Below the pieces are notes generated by a model. The model was not told the origin of the DNA. It did no database searches and saw nothing but the letters and a program-made list of their open reading frames with translations. From NCBI RefSeq assembly GCF_964340395.1, contig NC_135556.1:25261723-25325722 (forward strand): DNA of 64,000 bases. Reading direction: 5' to 3'. The DNA is from Glandiceps talaboti (lineage: Eukaryota; Hemichordata; Enteropneusta; Spengelidae). Below, piece after piece: positions 25,657 through 37,800 of this stretch. Each line of letters starts with the position of its first letter. Positions within the stretch are counted from its first letter, which is position 1. Both the position numbers and the translations under genes were made by a program.

Positions 25657-28180
25657 CATACATACATACATTACATACATACATTTGGAAGGAAATATAG
25701 ATAAACGGTTCGTAGGGTGACTGCAGTGTCCTTTTTGTTTTTATATATCACCTCTTGTTTTATTTAATTCCAGGATCAATCATGAAGACTCTGTGTGTTT
25801 TACTTGCGTTGTGTTTGGTTAAGGTTGTGGTGGCTGTAGCGAGTGCAGGTAAAAACATAGTGTATTTCTATTCTGTTCATTTTCGGCTAAAATAACTGAC
25901 TATTCACTATCTATTTATTGTGTGTCACCACTGCTTATAAATAACACCTCATAACCTAAATACATGTAATACCAATGCGTTTGCTTCCTCGTGACAATCA
26001 GAAATGAGAAAGATTTATGCTCTGGGTTTATGACGTAATTAGTGACAGTAACTTGTCAAAGTATAAACACCCATGGGATCCCATGACCTATAACCCCATT
26101 TCTTCATTACAAACTCAGGCCACTAGTGGTCTCAGTTAAAATCTATATTTTGTAAGTGTGACTGTTACTGTTACGTTTAAGTTACATTGACTAACGTCCA
26201 CAGATATATAAACAAATTGATAACAGCACTGCGTCAACCTAAATCAGAGGTGCCCACTGTGCTTTTGCATCAGTTATCTTGTCATCTTTACCTAATTTGT
26301 CTGCATGAAGTCTTCCCTTGGTTCACTTCATTCAAGCAAACACACCCGTGTTTTTTTCACCAGTTGTACTGTCAACATTTTCCATGCCTCTTACTGATAT
26401 ACTCTGATACATTATCTCTTTTTTGGGGGGGGGGGGTGAAGGTTTGAAATTACATGGTATTCATCATTATCCATTGTATTCACTTAATTTTAAGTGAAAA
26501 TAGAAGTAAACAAAAACAAACATAAAAAAACTACAGTAACTGGTCTTTACAATGAAATAAGTTCTCAAAAATAGTGATTAGCCTAAATTCAGTTTCCTTT
26601 ATTGCAATCTAAAATTGATAAATTGATCACGACTGGCTGCGATGCACCACGATTTTTTGTAGGCCACGTGTATTTGTTGATCATCAATGCAAATACTGAG
26701 TTTTAAAACATGCATTCATCAGATATTGCCTAAATACAAATTACTAAATAGGACATAAAGGGACACATGTCAATTTTTGTAATTTCATTCCTATGTTGAT
26801 CAGTATCACAGCCTCCTTTCGATATTAGCTATCTGTTTTGGTTTGAGGAAAATAATTTTAAAATCAACAATAATGATAAAGAGTGCACAAACAAGGACAA
26901 CATTTTCATTTGCGGCTTGAGTGACCAATAGTCAAAATGCATGGATTTGATCTTCTTCTAATAACAATTATAATATATATTGGTAGAAAATGTAAAACGT
27001 ACAAAAATATCAAAATCTTTTCTACAAAATAATATACAATGTATCAAAATAGATAAATAAAACAACCACAACGATATCTGATAAGTAATATCTTTCATCC
27101 TTTCAAATATGTCCCTTACTGATTTCAGTATGACTTTGATCGTACACGCGTACGTTATATACTAGTAGTATGTTTCATCTTTTCAATACACAGCTAGCTT
27201 CCAGGCCTAAATTCGATCTTTAACGTGAAATCATGGATTTCTTACCTCTTCTGAAATACTTATATTTATTTATTTATATATACTTATATATATATATATT
27301 TTATCCTTTCATTGTTATTACGCTGACGCCTGAAAACAAACTGACTGACCAAATGCTTGAAACTATTCTGACCGGCGGTGCTAATGTAGCCTCTGGTTGC
27401 TGTAATATTCCGGCTCATATGTGCGAAACAGATGTGTGTTTTGCTGGATGTAATTCTCCTTTATATTGCCAGTAACGGTGAAGCAGCCCAAAAGGTCAGT
27501 GTATATCATATCATATCATATCATGTCATATATCATATTTTTTACAATATTATAATTGTTTGTATCACATCGTAACATATTGTTTCCCATCACATCACAT
27601 CACATCACACCACATCACATATCACATATCATATTATATCATATATCGTGTCATATATCATATCATATCACGTCACGTCACGTTCTACCATGCCCTATCA
27701 TATCGTATCGTATCGTATCGTGTCGTATATTATATCGTATCGTATCGTATCGTATCGTATCGTATCGTATCGTATCGTATCGTACCGTACCGTATCGTAT
27801 CGTATCATATCATATCATTAGTAACTACTTAAACTTCTTTATGCGCTTGCGCTTTTGTGTGTATGTTATGTATATGAATGTGATTTGTTAAAGGGCCCTG
27901 CTGTGTGTTTTGTCTCTGTTATGTATAATGTTAGTCTATGGTTGAAATCTTTGAGTCAAAAACATCACGTCTCATCAGTGAAACTTCAAGCCATCATTTC
28001 TCACTGTTGTAAACATGCTAATAACAGCATTCTATTATCGTTGTATTGCAGGCGACACTTATCCATACATACTTCGGATAATACTGGAAGAAGAAAAGAC
28101 ATGATTACCTACTCTTTATTTATCTTACTCTCCTGTGTCGTACCTTTAGATTATATTCAATAAATATGAATTATGTAACA
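24732..28180 (+). CDS. Putative secreted six-cysteine peptide gene
   Basis: Proposed exons: 5' UTR 24732-24819 (donor GTAGGT); 25774-25848 with ATG at 25782 and a 22-residue leader, MKTLCVLLALCLVKVVVAVA..., ending phase 1; a cysteine-rich exon ending at 27494 (stop TAA 27473-27475, donor GTCAGT); and 3' UTR exon 28052 to about 28180 with AATAAA at 28159-28164. The cysteine-rich part reads SGCCNIPAHMCETDVCFAGC then NSPLYCQ, giving a CC-C-C-C-C pattern that should fold with three disulphides. The 5' edge of that exon is uncertain. The AG at 27388-27389 fits the phase but has a weak pyrimidine tract, and the open frame before it (LTPENKLTDQMLETILTGG) looks like a propeptide. I recognise no family. 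The cysteine order recalls framework-IV conopeptides, but antimicrobial or hormone-like roles are equally possible. Confidence 0.6.
25343..25395 (+). other. tRNA-like A-box/B-box pair (SINE head or tRNA relic)
   Basis: TGGTCAATTGGTTAGAG resembles a polymerase III A box and GGTTCGAGC a B box, about 35 bp apart. The acceptor stem cannot be paired and the spacing is shorter than in a real tRNA, so it is not a functional tRNA. Confidence 0.35.
25625..25684. repeat. (CATA)n microsatellite
   Basis: Pure CATA/TACA repeat in the first intron of the peptide gene, shortly before its signal-peptide exon. Confidence 0.95.
27499..27815. repeat. (CATAT)n and (CGTAT)n pentanucleotide arrays
   Basis: CATAT units, then CATCA/CATAT mixtures, then a block of CGTAT units from about 27704 to 27805. 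It begins just past the donor at 27494, so it fills the intron in the 3' UTR of the peptide gene. Confidence 0.95.
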
Positions 28181-28303
28181 GCATATTGAAGAGCGAGTAT
28201 ATATTGGTAATTCAGTCATTGCAAGAAAGTCAGTTTGATTTCTATTGTTGAGATAATGCGTTTGATGTTTATTCTGTATATATTTTGTTTTCCATATGCA
28301 TTT

Positions 28304-28477
28304 CTATGTATGTATGTATGTATGTATGTATGTATGTATGTATGTATGTATGTATGTATGTATGTATGTATGTATGTATGCATGCATGCATGCATGTATG
28401 TATGTATGTATGTATGTATGTATGTATGTATGTATGTATGTATGCATGTATGTATGTATGTATGTATGCATGCATGT

Positions 28478-28517
<40 letters not shown>

Positions 28518-29022
28518 ATGTATGTATGTATGTATGTATGTATGTACGTACGTACGTACGTACGTACGTACGTACGTACGTACGTACGTACGTATGTATG
28601 TATGTATGTACGTACGTACGTACGTACGTACGTACGTACGTACGTACGTATGTACGTACGTACGTACGTACGTACGTTTGTATGTATGTATGTATGTATG
28701 TATGTATGTATGTATGTATGTATGTATGTATGTATGTATGTATGTATGTATGTATGTACGTACGTACGTACGTACGTACGTACGTATGTATGTACGTACG
28801 TACGTACGTACGTACGTACGTACGTTTGTATGTATGTATGTATGTATGTATGTATGTATGTATGTATGTATGTATGTATGTATGTATGTATGTATGTATG
28901 TATGTATGTATGTATGTATGTATGTACGTATGTATGTATGTATGTATGTATGTATGTACGTATGTATGTATGTATGCATGTATGTATGTATGCATGTATG
29001 CATGTATGCATGTATGTGTGTA
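28304..29022. repeat. 720-bp (GTAT)n/(GTAC)n/(GCAT)n array with higher-order blocks
   Basis: A continuous tetranucleotide tract in which blocks of GTAT alternate with GTAC, a short GCAT block and one GTGT run. The transition from GTAC to GTTTGTAT occurs twice, at about 28676 and 28824, so a unit of about 148 bp has been duplicated. Long frames of 235-276 codons run on both strands only because the period of four has no stop codon. Confidence 0.97.
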
Positions 29023-29025
29023 TGC

Positions 29026-29165
29026 CTCCAAAATCGAAGACAATAGGAACAGCTAATTTGCCTTCAATATCACATCACAATACTGTGTGTATGCATACAT
29101 ACATACATATATACATACACACATAATCATACATACATACATACATATATACATACACACATAAT

Positions 29166-29197
<32 letters not shown>

Positions 29198-29383
29198 CAC
29201 ACATAATCATATATACATACATCCATAAACATGCATACAAATCAGGATTTCTAAGACACTACTGAGCTTTGATATTGTGCTAAAAACATGTACCTAACAA
29301 GGAATCACTTTGATTTGGACAATTTCAAAATAATTGCCTCCAAAATCAAAGCTAATTTGCCTTCAATATCACAATACTGTAAC
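29026..29383. repeat. 50-bp direct repeat flanking an (ATAC)n tract
   Basis: CCTCCAAAATCGAAG...GCTAATTTGCCTTCAATATCAC occurs at 29026-29083 and again, slightly diverged, at 29338-29383. An (ATAC)n/(ATAT) tract lies between them at 29092-29230. This may be an element end or a slippage product. Confidence 0.7.
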
Positions 29384-29947
29384 ATAAACACATGTATACA
29401 CAAAGAAAAAAGATGTGTTTTCTGTATTCATTTATTAACTCACTCAAAATGTCATATTTTACACATTTTGTCTACAAGTATATCTGTACTTGTATCAACA
29501 TGTTTAAACTCATATCTGATATCAAGTCATAGTTCTATGAATTACGTACATCTTGCCTTTTGTGTCAGAAATCATGTCCTATGCTGGTCTCCATAAATAG
29601 GGTGAAATATTGTTAAATTCTTCATTAACTGACACTGTAAAAATTTCACTTGGCAAAAACTTCTTACCATTAGATTTTACCAAAGATAACACAAAATGTT
29701 CCTGTTAAACAAGACTTCATAGATGATATATCTCCAACAGGAGATATATGACTCCTTGCCTCGTCTTCACATACTAATTTTGGCACAGGAGATCCTGACT
29801 GAATCGGTTATTTTGTTTACAACAAAAAATATTACAACTAAGAAATACTAGTACATAACCAAAAGTGTTCCTAAGCTTGGTAGATCAAATGATTTACAAA
29901 AGTTATATGACACAAACAGTTCAAAGTTTTTAGCATCGTGCTTTCAA

Positions 29948-30260
29948 TCTGGCTTGGTTGACGATCCTCATCAGAATGACAAATACCATAGTTACCGCTG
30001 ACCACTTGGTGGCGGTATAATCAGCCAATTTCCTGAGGAAGCTCAGGGAGGTTTATAAACATCAGATGCTACAATCCTAAAATCAACAGACACAGGGGCA
30101 TCAAACTACTTAACATCTGCAATCGGATGATCATACCGCCACCTAGTGGTCAACTGTAACTATGGAATTTGTCATTCTGATGAGGATTATCAACCAAGAT
30201 GTCATACCGCCACCTAGTGGTCAACTATAACTATGGAATTTGTCATTCTTTGACCAAGAC
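29948..30260. mobile_element. Foldback element with an extra third arm
   Basis: A 65-bp segment with CATCAGAATGACAAATACCATAG and ACCACTTGGTGGCGGTATAAT lies at 29950-30020. It recurs inverted at about 30127-30200 and again in that inverted orientation at 30200-30255. The inner sequence is unrelated. The repeated CACCTAGTGGTCAAC core is itself partly palindromic. Confidence 0.7.
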
Positions 30261-30799
30261 AGATGGAAAGCTCAGCTCAATCCTAAAAAACTTTGAACTT
30301 CTTGAGTGTTATAACCTTTGTAAATCACAAGAAATACATACTATATCAAAGCAGACTAAGATACCATGTACAATAACAAAACATACGTATAAATTAGAAT
30401 ACCAATATGAATGGTTCTATGCAATGATTATAGAAATACATTTGTAAATTCTTATGTACAAAACCATTAGAAATGGTTGGCTTCATAAACCTCAAAACTT
30501 GAAAGGGTTGAAAGATTATCACCATGATTGGCATTTTCAAGTCTGTTTACAGATGAGCACAATCTTGGCAACATGAAACTACTCCTGTACAACTGTCTTG
30601 ATAGCACTCATATCCATGATTTGTATAAATATATAACGTGAAATGTGGCTAACCCCCCTCCCCCCCCCCTTAACTGGCCGATTCACTACAATGTTGTCAT
30701 ACCACTGTAATAGAGTTTCAATGCATTGCAATTTCTAAGATATTGTGTACAAACAGCACATTTTAAAGATGGAAATAGCAGCCATTTTGTGATAATGCT

Positions 30800-31005
30800 A
30801 TAAAACACAGCCATGAACATCTAACTCCTTTAGTAGAACTGTATATCACATTTGTGTCAAGTTTGATCAAATCAGCCTTTGTATATACAAGATATGGTTG
30901 TGTATAGACTGATGGATATACAGACAGACAGACACACAGACAGATGAAACCTATTGCAATAGCACCCCCTTGGGCAGTACAAACCGGGGAAGGGGGTTAT
31001 AAATA
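30800..31005 (+). mobile_element. 3' end of a second (CAGA)n-hairpin element
   Basis: AAGTTTGATCAAATCAGCC, a (CAGA)n tract at 30920-30942 and a hairpin CACCCCCTTGGG...GGGAAGGGGGTT at about 30962-30999 repeat the layout of the elements near 3.9-6.6 kb with a different sequence. It lies within 35 bp of the TAF1 stop codon, so the TAF1 3' UTR may run through it. Confidence 0.5.
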
Positions 31006-31038
31006 TAATGATGATGAAAATATGGAATATAAAAATTC

Positions 31039-31841
31039 TCAAATCATGTCATCATCTTCAACAGCAATAAAGTCATCATCATCATCTTCAAGTCCATCTT
31101 CTATTGTCTCAGGGGGATTTGCTTGATTCTGTTGCATTCTACTCATCATGTTTGCTTTCTCTTCGTCCTCTGAATCTGAAATAACCCTTTCAAGAAAACC
31201 AGTTGATTCAACAGCTGGCGCTCCATCGAAACTGTAACCGCTCTCATTAGCACTAAAACTAAACCGAGTTTCATCATTTTCAGGGAAGCTCATCCTACTA
31301 TCATCATTACCCATTGAGAAGAATGAACCATCTTCATCACTTTGTTGTTTCAGAAATCTTGCTTCATCATCCTCATCACTTTCATCTTCACTATTTTCTG
31401 GAGTGAGTTGTAAATCCCTGAATAGTACACTGTTTTCTTCATTCTCATCTAACTCACCCTGTAATTCAGTTAGAATACCATTTTAAAAATATACCTGTAC
31501 ATCTGTACTGACATGTCAAATTCAATGGTTCAATCATTAGAAGGGTTAGACTTCAGTTATACTCAACACCAATCTCATGACAAGTTATGGCTCAGCTAAC
31601 ATATTGTACCTGGTCTGGCACCTCTACTAAGAATGGTACACAACAAAAATGTCAAAATATTGCTAAATTTTAAAGATTTTAGTTGTTACTTCACATTTAA
31701 TCATACAATAATTGTGGTAGAAATCAATAAACATTCTTACCTCTCTGAGATCATCCAAGTTATCATCATAACTTTCAACATCAACATATTCACCATCACC
31801 ATCCTTGCCTCTCCCGTTCAAACTACTTGTGTCATCAAACA
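31039..31841 (-). CDS. TAF1: TAF1 C-terminal acidic tail (exons 34-35)
   Basis: Exon 34 is 31741-31841 and exon 35 is 31039-31458. They encode about 170 residues dominated by Asp, Glu and Ser, ending [16 protein letters not shown]. This matches the acidic, CK2-site-rich tail of animal TAF1. Between them lies a normal 282-bp intron. No clear poly(A) signal is seen close downstream. Confidence 0.93.
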
Positions 31842-34800
31842 CTGTCAATATACAAACAATATGACCATTTCAAAGACATGATACTTTTAGATTATGTTAA
31901 AGCCAAGATTATCCTTACAGAAGACTTTTGCACAGTGTAGTTACAGAAGACTTTTGCACAGTGTAGTTACAGAAGACTTTTGCACAGTGTAGTTACAGAA
32001 GACTTTTGCACAGTGTAGTTACAGAAGACTTTTGCACAGTGTAGTTACAGAAGACTTTTGCACAGTGTAGTTACAGAAGACTTTTGCACAGTGTAGTTAC
32101 AGAAGACTTTTGCACAGTGTAGTTACAGAAGACTTTTGCACAGTGTAGTTACAGAAGACTTTTGCACAGTGTAGTTATAGAAGACTTTTGCACAGTGTAG
32201 TTACAGAAGACTTTTGCACAGTGTAGTTTAACAGAAGACTTTTGCACAGTGTAGTTTAACAGAAGACTTTTGCACAGTGTAGTTACAGAAGACTTTTGCA
32301 CAATGTGTGTAGTTACAGAAGACATTCGCACAGTGTAGTTATAGAAGACTTTTGCACAGTGTAGTTATAGAAGACTTTTGCACAGTGTAGTTATAGAAGA
32401 CTTTTGCACAGTGTAGTTACAGAAGACTTTTGCACAGTGTAGTTACAGAAGACTTTTGCACAGTGTAGTTACAGAAGACTTTTGCACAGTGTAGTTATAG
32501 AAGACTTTTGCACAGTGTAGTTAAGCATCAAATATATCAAAGGGTAAAGATTCAATCCCAGGTTCTCATATAAGTGTTATCTTATCAGTGAAACCATATG
32601 GATCATATAGGGTAATTCTTTTGTTCTGGACCAACTTTTTCTATATCTTTACCAACCAGTTTATTTCACTACCCAAATTTCAATCCTAACCCAACCTTAG
32701 CCTTTATATGATGTATAGAGGAAATTGTAGTAACAGTAAAAAAACTGTCTTGATTTATGGTAAGGTAGTAGATAATTCTGAATGTGTTCATAATTGAAAT
32801 GAACAGTTTCAATGGTAGCCACAGCCCCCCCCCACCCCCCCCCCCACCCCCCCCCCACCTTACCCATGAAAGTACAGTGACCTTTTACATAGTCTCAGAT
32901 TAGTCTCTAAGAATTCAGCAAAAGACACTTATATTTCTCCATTACATAGCTTCAGGTAGTAACAACCATTCAAACAAAACTAAGACCCATTCATTCATTC
33001 ATACCTGCTAAATCTTCACCATCTAGTAAACCTTGAGGTGTACTTGGTGCTATTGATATGCTATCAGTTTCTACAGCATCCAAGGCAGCTTCACGTGTTG
33101 CTGAAATGTCTTTCTCTAACTGTGCTAAATGTTCTTCATTCGCTGATAATTCCAGCTTGCAGATTTCAACAATCTTTTTAGACGTCTCTGTATACACACT
33201 TTCAGCTCCTGCAAAAAATAAACACAAGATAAACTTGACAAAAAGAAAAGGTAGGGAGGCTGACAAAATACAGGGTTTGTCGGGTCATATTGAAGTAAGC
33301 CCCTGTTACACTTACAGTAATTGTAGACTAAAGGATGGAGTTCACAAACAAATATATATAGCCGTATACTTACCATTGTATTTTTTACTGTTAGCATACA
33401 ACAACTCAACATGTTCAAGGAATTCTTCTCTGTTATGATAGTAATGGTGGGCTGTATTGTGTCGAATAGTTTCCAAATCCATTGGTGCTTTGATGACTTT
33501 GTAGTAATCTTTTACAAACTTGGCATTGACTGGTTGATGGAAAGGCCATGACTACAGGATAACACAAAACAGATGTAAAGTCAACAACACATGCATCATA
33601 AGAAGATACTTGAATGAGCTATGTTATAGTCAAACTTTGATTTCACATAATATGTTACATGATTAGAAAAATGTATGTTATACTAGAGTATATTACAAAT
33701 AAGATTGGTATGTAAAAGAACACATATATATGTTTTAGTTACCTCTGGCACTTCTTTCATTTTACCTACAATGTTATCCAGAATAAATGAGAAGGCTACT
33801 TGATCATCATCATCCAGTAAAGGGTTGATTGCCTTTTCAATTCGTGTAAATCTGTCCTCTTTCTGTAATCAAATGAAGACACTGCTAAATGAATGACTTG
33901 ATGTAGAAAACACTGCTACATGAATGACTTGATGTAGAAAACACTGCTACATGAATGACTTGATGTAGAAAACACCGCTACATGCATGACTTGATGTAAC
34001 ATAAACTGCTACATGCATGACTTGATGTAACATAAACTGCTACATGCATGACTTGATGTAGAAAACACTGCTACATGAATGACTTGATGTACAGTAGCAA
34101 ACACGGCTACATGAATGACTTGATGTAGAAAACACTGATATATGAATGACTTGATACAGAAAACACTGTTACAAGTATGGCGACCCCTCAAACTATACAA
34201 TCTGTTGTCTTTCTGCTAACTGGAGTAACAACTTGAGTATGGTTTGATATCATGATGAATGGAGATCCTGGGCATAGAAATGACATGGAGAATGTTTGCA
34301 TCCTTGCTAGGCAAACCGACTGGTTTGTCAGGGGGAATCAAAAAACATTATGTACATCAGAGCATTACAAACATCTCTAAACAGAGACAGAGGCCAGCAC
34401 ACGTTACCAACTCTCTGGGACAATACCATCTCTAAACAGAGATAGAGGACAGCACATGTTACCAACACTCTGGGACAATATTTTGAAGTCACTCATGACT
34501 AAACAATGTGACTTCACATCCACAAAGAAGATCCGAGGACTCAGGCTGTAAGCAAGGACTACCCAGGCATTTTGGTACAAAAATTTATTTTTAACTGGAC
34601 TATGGCATAAAATGAAAATGAATGACATTACCTCCATTATTTTTTGTTTACACAATTCACACATATTTTGTGCTGCAACTGTCAAGGCACTCTTAGCACC
34701 ATTATAGATTGTACTGTTAACAACAATCTGTTTTGTATCTTCAAAAAATATTTCTGTCGAAGTATATTTTTTCCTGCGCACATTCTGAAAAAGCAAAAGA

Positions 34801-37800
34801 AAGTCAATAAAGAAAAAGAAATTATTTTGACTATTCATGTAGCTAACCAGTCTTCTCAAATGAGAATTTTAAATTCTGTCAGTTGACTTACACCAAGGGG
34901 TTGTCTCACAACAGTTGAATGTATAAAAGGGTGGATGACGCCTGTGTCCATGTTGCCTGGCTCCATATGAATTGAGAAAGGTTTTTTTCAGATGTTTCCA
35001 AATTTTAATGACTGATGGACTAGAAGTTCTAGGAAAGTATGATTCTTCTTGAAAGTAGTCGTTGGGGTATAAAATAATGACTGGTGTATACTTAGAGAGT
35101 TGACATTATTAAAGGGGTATAGGCTGAGTTTAGACGGTTTTTGGACGCAATCTTTGTTGCCTACAAAGTTTGCATATTGTACTCCACTTACTGAAGCACA
35201 CTCATTCGTTACTTGATACTGGTATAACTCAATCCTGGCATTTAGATATAATATATGAACGATTTGATGACATAATTGTTGGTACGTATCACCAAATCTG
35301 AGGAAATCCCTGTCATTACATGATCAACGCATGAGTTGGATGGTTGGCAAAAAATTGACATTAATCGTTGTAAACACTATACTTGATTAGTTTAGCCATG
35401 GTTTTATGTAAAGTATTTTGTATTACTAACCACAGTAAAAACTGTCTAAACTCAGTCTGTGCTCCTTTAATATTTTTAGACTTTATTTAAACCCGAGACT
35501 TTTAAGCCAAACGTTCATTTCATACAGTGTGAAAATATACAAAGATATACATTAAAAATACATAGATGTAACTATACAAACACACAAAACAATGAAGTGA
35601 AACAAATAGATTCAAAATTTGGAAAAAAACAGAAGGACAAAAAAACAACTATATAACTAACTGTTTTCTAAAAGATTAAATTTACATAATTTACATTTAA
35701 AAGACTGCAGAGTAATGCAGGTTTTAACATCAACATTTAAATCATTCCATATTTTGACAGCGTTGTATATAAACTCCTCTCATACCTCTCTCATTGTCTG
35801 TAAATCCATAGGTTTCTTGACTATCTTGTAGTAATCAGGAACTTGACGCGGATTAACAGGTCCATGAAAAGGATAAGTCTGCAAAGAAAGAAACACAAAT
35901 CATTAATATAGAGAATGATATCACAGTGATATAAGTCATTGGTAGACTTATCACATCTCCAATGACAGTCACAGGTAAGCATTCATTTGCCAAATTTCAC
36001 TATATGTTAGTCGGTCTTTTTTACACTTGTCCCATTATGTGTGCTCTTATTTTCTTTACTTTATTGCAATTTTTAAACTTCAGTCTGTACAACACGCTGA
36101 GACGCACGTGTAGCGCGTTTTCTTACAAGAAATAAAATAATAATAATAATAATATGTAAGGAGTTCCTTTGAACGATGACTGAGAAAAGCTGAAATAAAC
36201 ATGGACGTGGGTTCATGTTGGCAAACTTATCAAATCTCTGTTGATAGCTAAGTATTCACTTGACTAATTTCAAATATATGTAGGGAGTTCCTTTGAATGA
36301 TGACCAAGAACAGCTGAAATCAACATGGAGGGAATACTTATGTATCCACATAGACATCACTATTGGCTTAAATACAGGCTTCAAGTTATGTTATCAGACC
36401 TTGCATGAAATATCAGATAGCTAAAAATTAAGGTATAATAACTTTAAGTTTACTTGATGTACTTTCTCTAACATATTGTCCTATATTTTCATTTGTTTTT
36501 GATATTTCTCTATATTTCATTTCAAATTTGTTTTGGAGCTTATAAATTGAAATAGTTCCTTTTGGTATTTCCAACAAACAAATAATTACTTACATTTTCC
36601 ATATCTCTAATAATATTCCCAACAAACAAATAATTACTTACATTCTCCATATCTCTCATAATGTTCAGAATTTCTTCCAGTAAACTTGACAAAGTTACCA
36701 GTGGATCAGTACGACGTCGATTGGCTGACTTCCTAGGTTTCTGTAAAAAAACATAATAAAACAAACCTTCACTGTAAGCACTGCCTCAACATGCTGTACG
36801 CTATGACAAATATTACAGTTTAACAGGTTATTCAACTTTCATAGTTTAGTTCTTAACACTTGAAACATTGCATCTATACTGCATACCTTTCATAGTTTGG
36901 ATGAAATGGGTTGAATATGAAAATTATTTAAAGTTTCTCATCAGTTTCATATACGGCAAATATATTATACTTCATCAATAACATAAACTGAAAAATGATA
37001 GATTTTATTTATCAGAGCTGTGTATAATAATTTATAAATTGCATTGATAGAACGTAGTATAGTACAAATGAAATTCAATTTTCTTTAGTTTAGTACACTC
37101 ATACACCATAAACAAAAACGTTAAAACTACAAGTACACTTTGTGTCTGACCTTTGACCTTATCCTTACCTTCAAGTAATCACAATGTACAACTGTACCAG
37201 CTCTCCTTCTCTTCTTAGATTGTACCGATTCTTTAGGAAACTTCAACACCAATGATTTCCGTTTTAAATACTCAGCACTGTATAGAACAATACATTTACA
37301 TTTAGCAGAAATACACGTTATGACATCCCAAAATAAAAATCCTTAGAAGCAAAATGTTACTATGGCTTAAAAAGGATCCTGTAATACGCTGGCAATAGGC
37401 ATATATGGTAATGTCTACTAATAACAATGATGTTAATTGATCCAATTACAGGAGATATTGGACATCAACTACCGTAACAGTGTATCTGTAACTTACTGGT
37501 CAATAACAGACTTTGCTAATGTTATCTTGGTACCATCGGTTTTCACCAAATCATCATCATCGCGGAGTGTCTTCTCCACTAACTCTTCCTGTTCTTCTGT
37601 CATGGCAACTTGGATTGGATTGGACGGCGTACTCTTCTGATACAATGGACATTCTTTATTGGTCCTCATATGACCAATTGCACCACAGGCACCACACTTG
37701 AGCTGACAATACAAACATCAAAATAAGGTTATGTCAATTTACTAGAGGTTTCTACTATTATAACCATACAGCTAAATAAGTTCCCTGTGACCATGAATTG

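Noticed and set aside
28216-29126. Open frames of 235-276 codons on both strands
   Set aside because: They are translations of a four-base repeat that contains no stop codon; the protein is a simple YVCM/RTYV or HTYI pattern.
31916-32523. CRISPR-like regular repeats
   Set aside because: Units are directly adjacent without unique spacers and the locus lies in an animal intron; it is a minisatellite.
33058-33438. Plus-strand 126-codon frame
   Set aside because: Antisense shadow of TAF1 exons 32-33.
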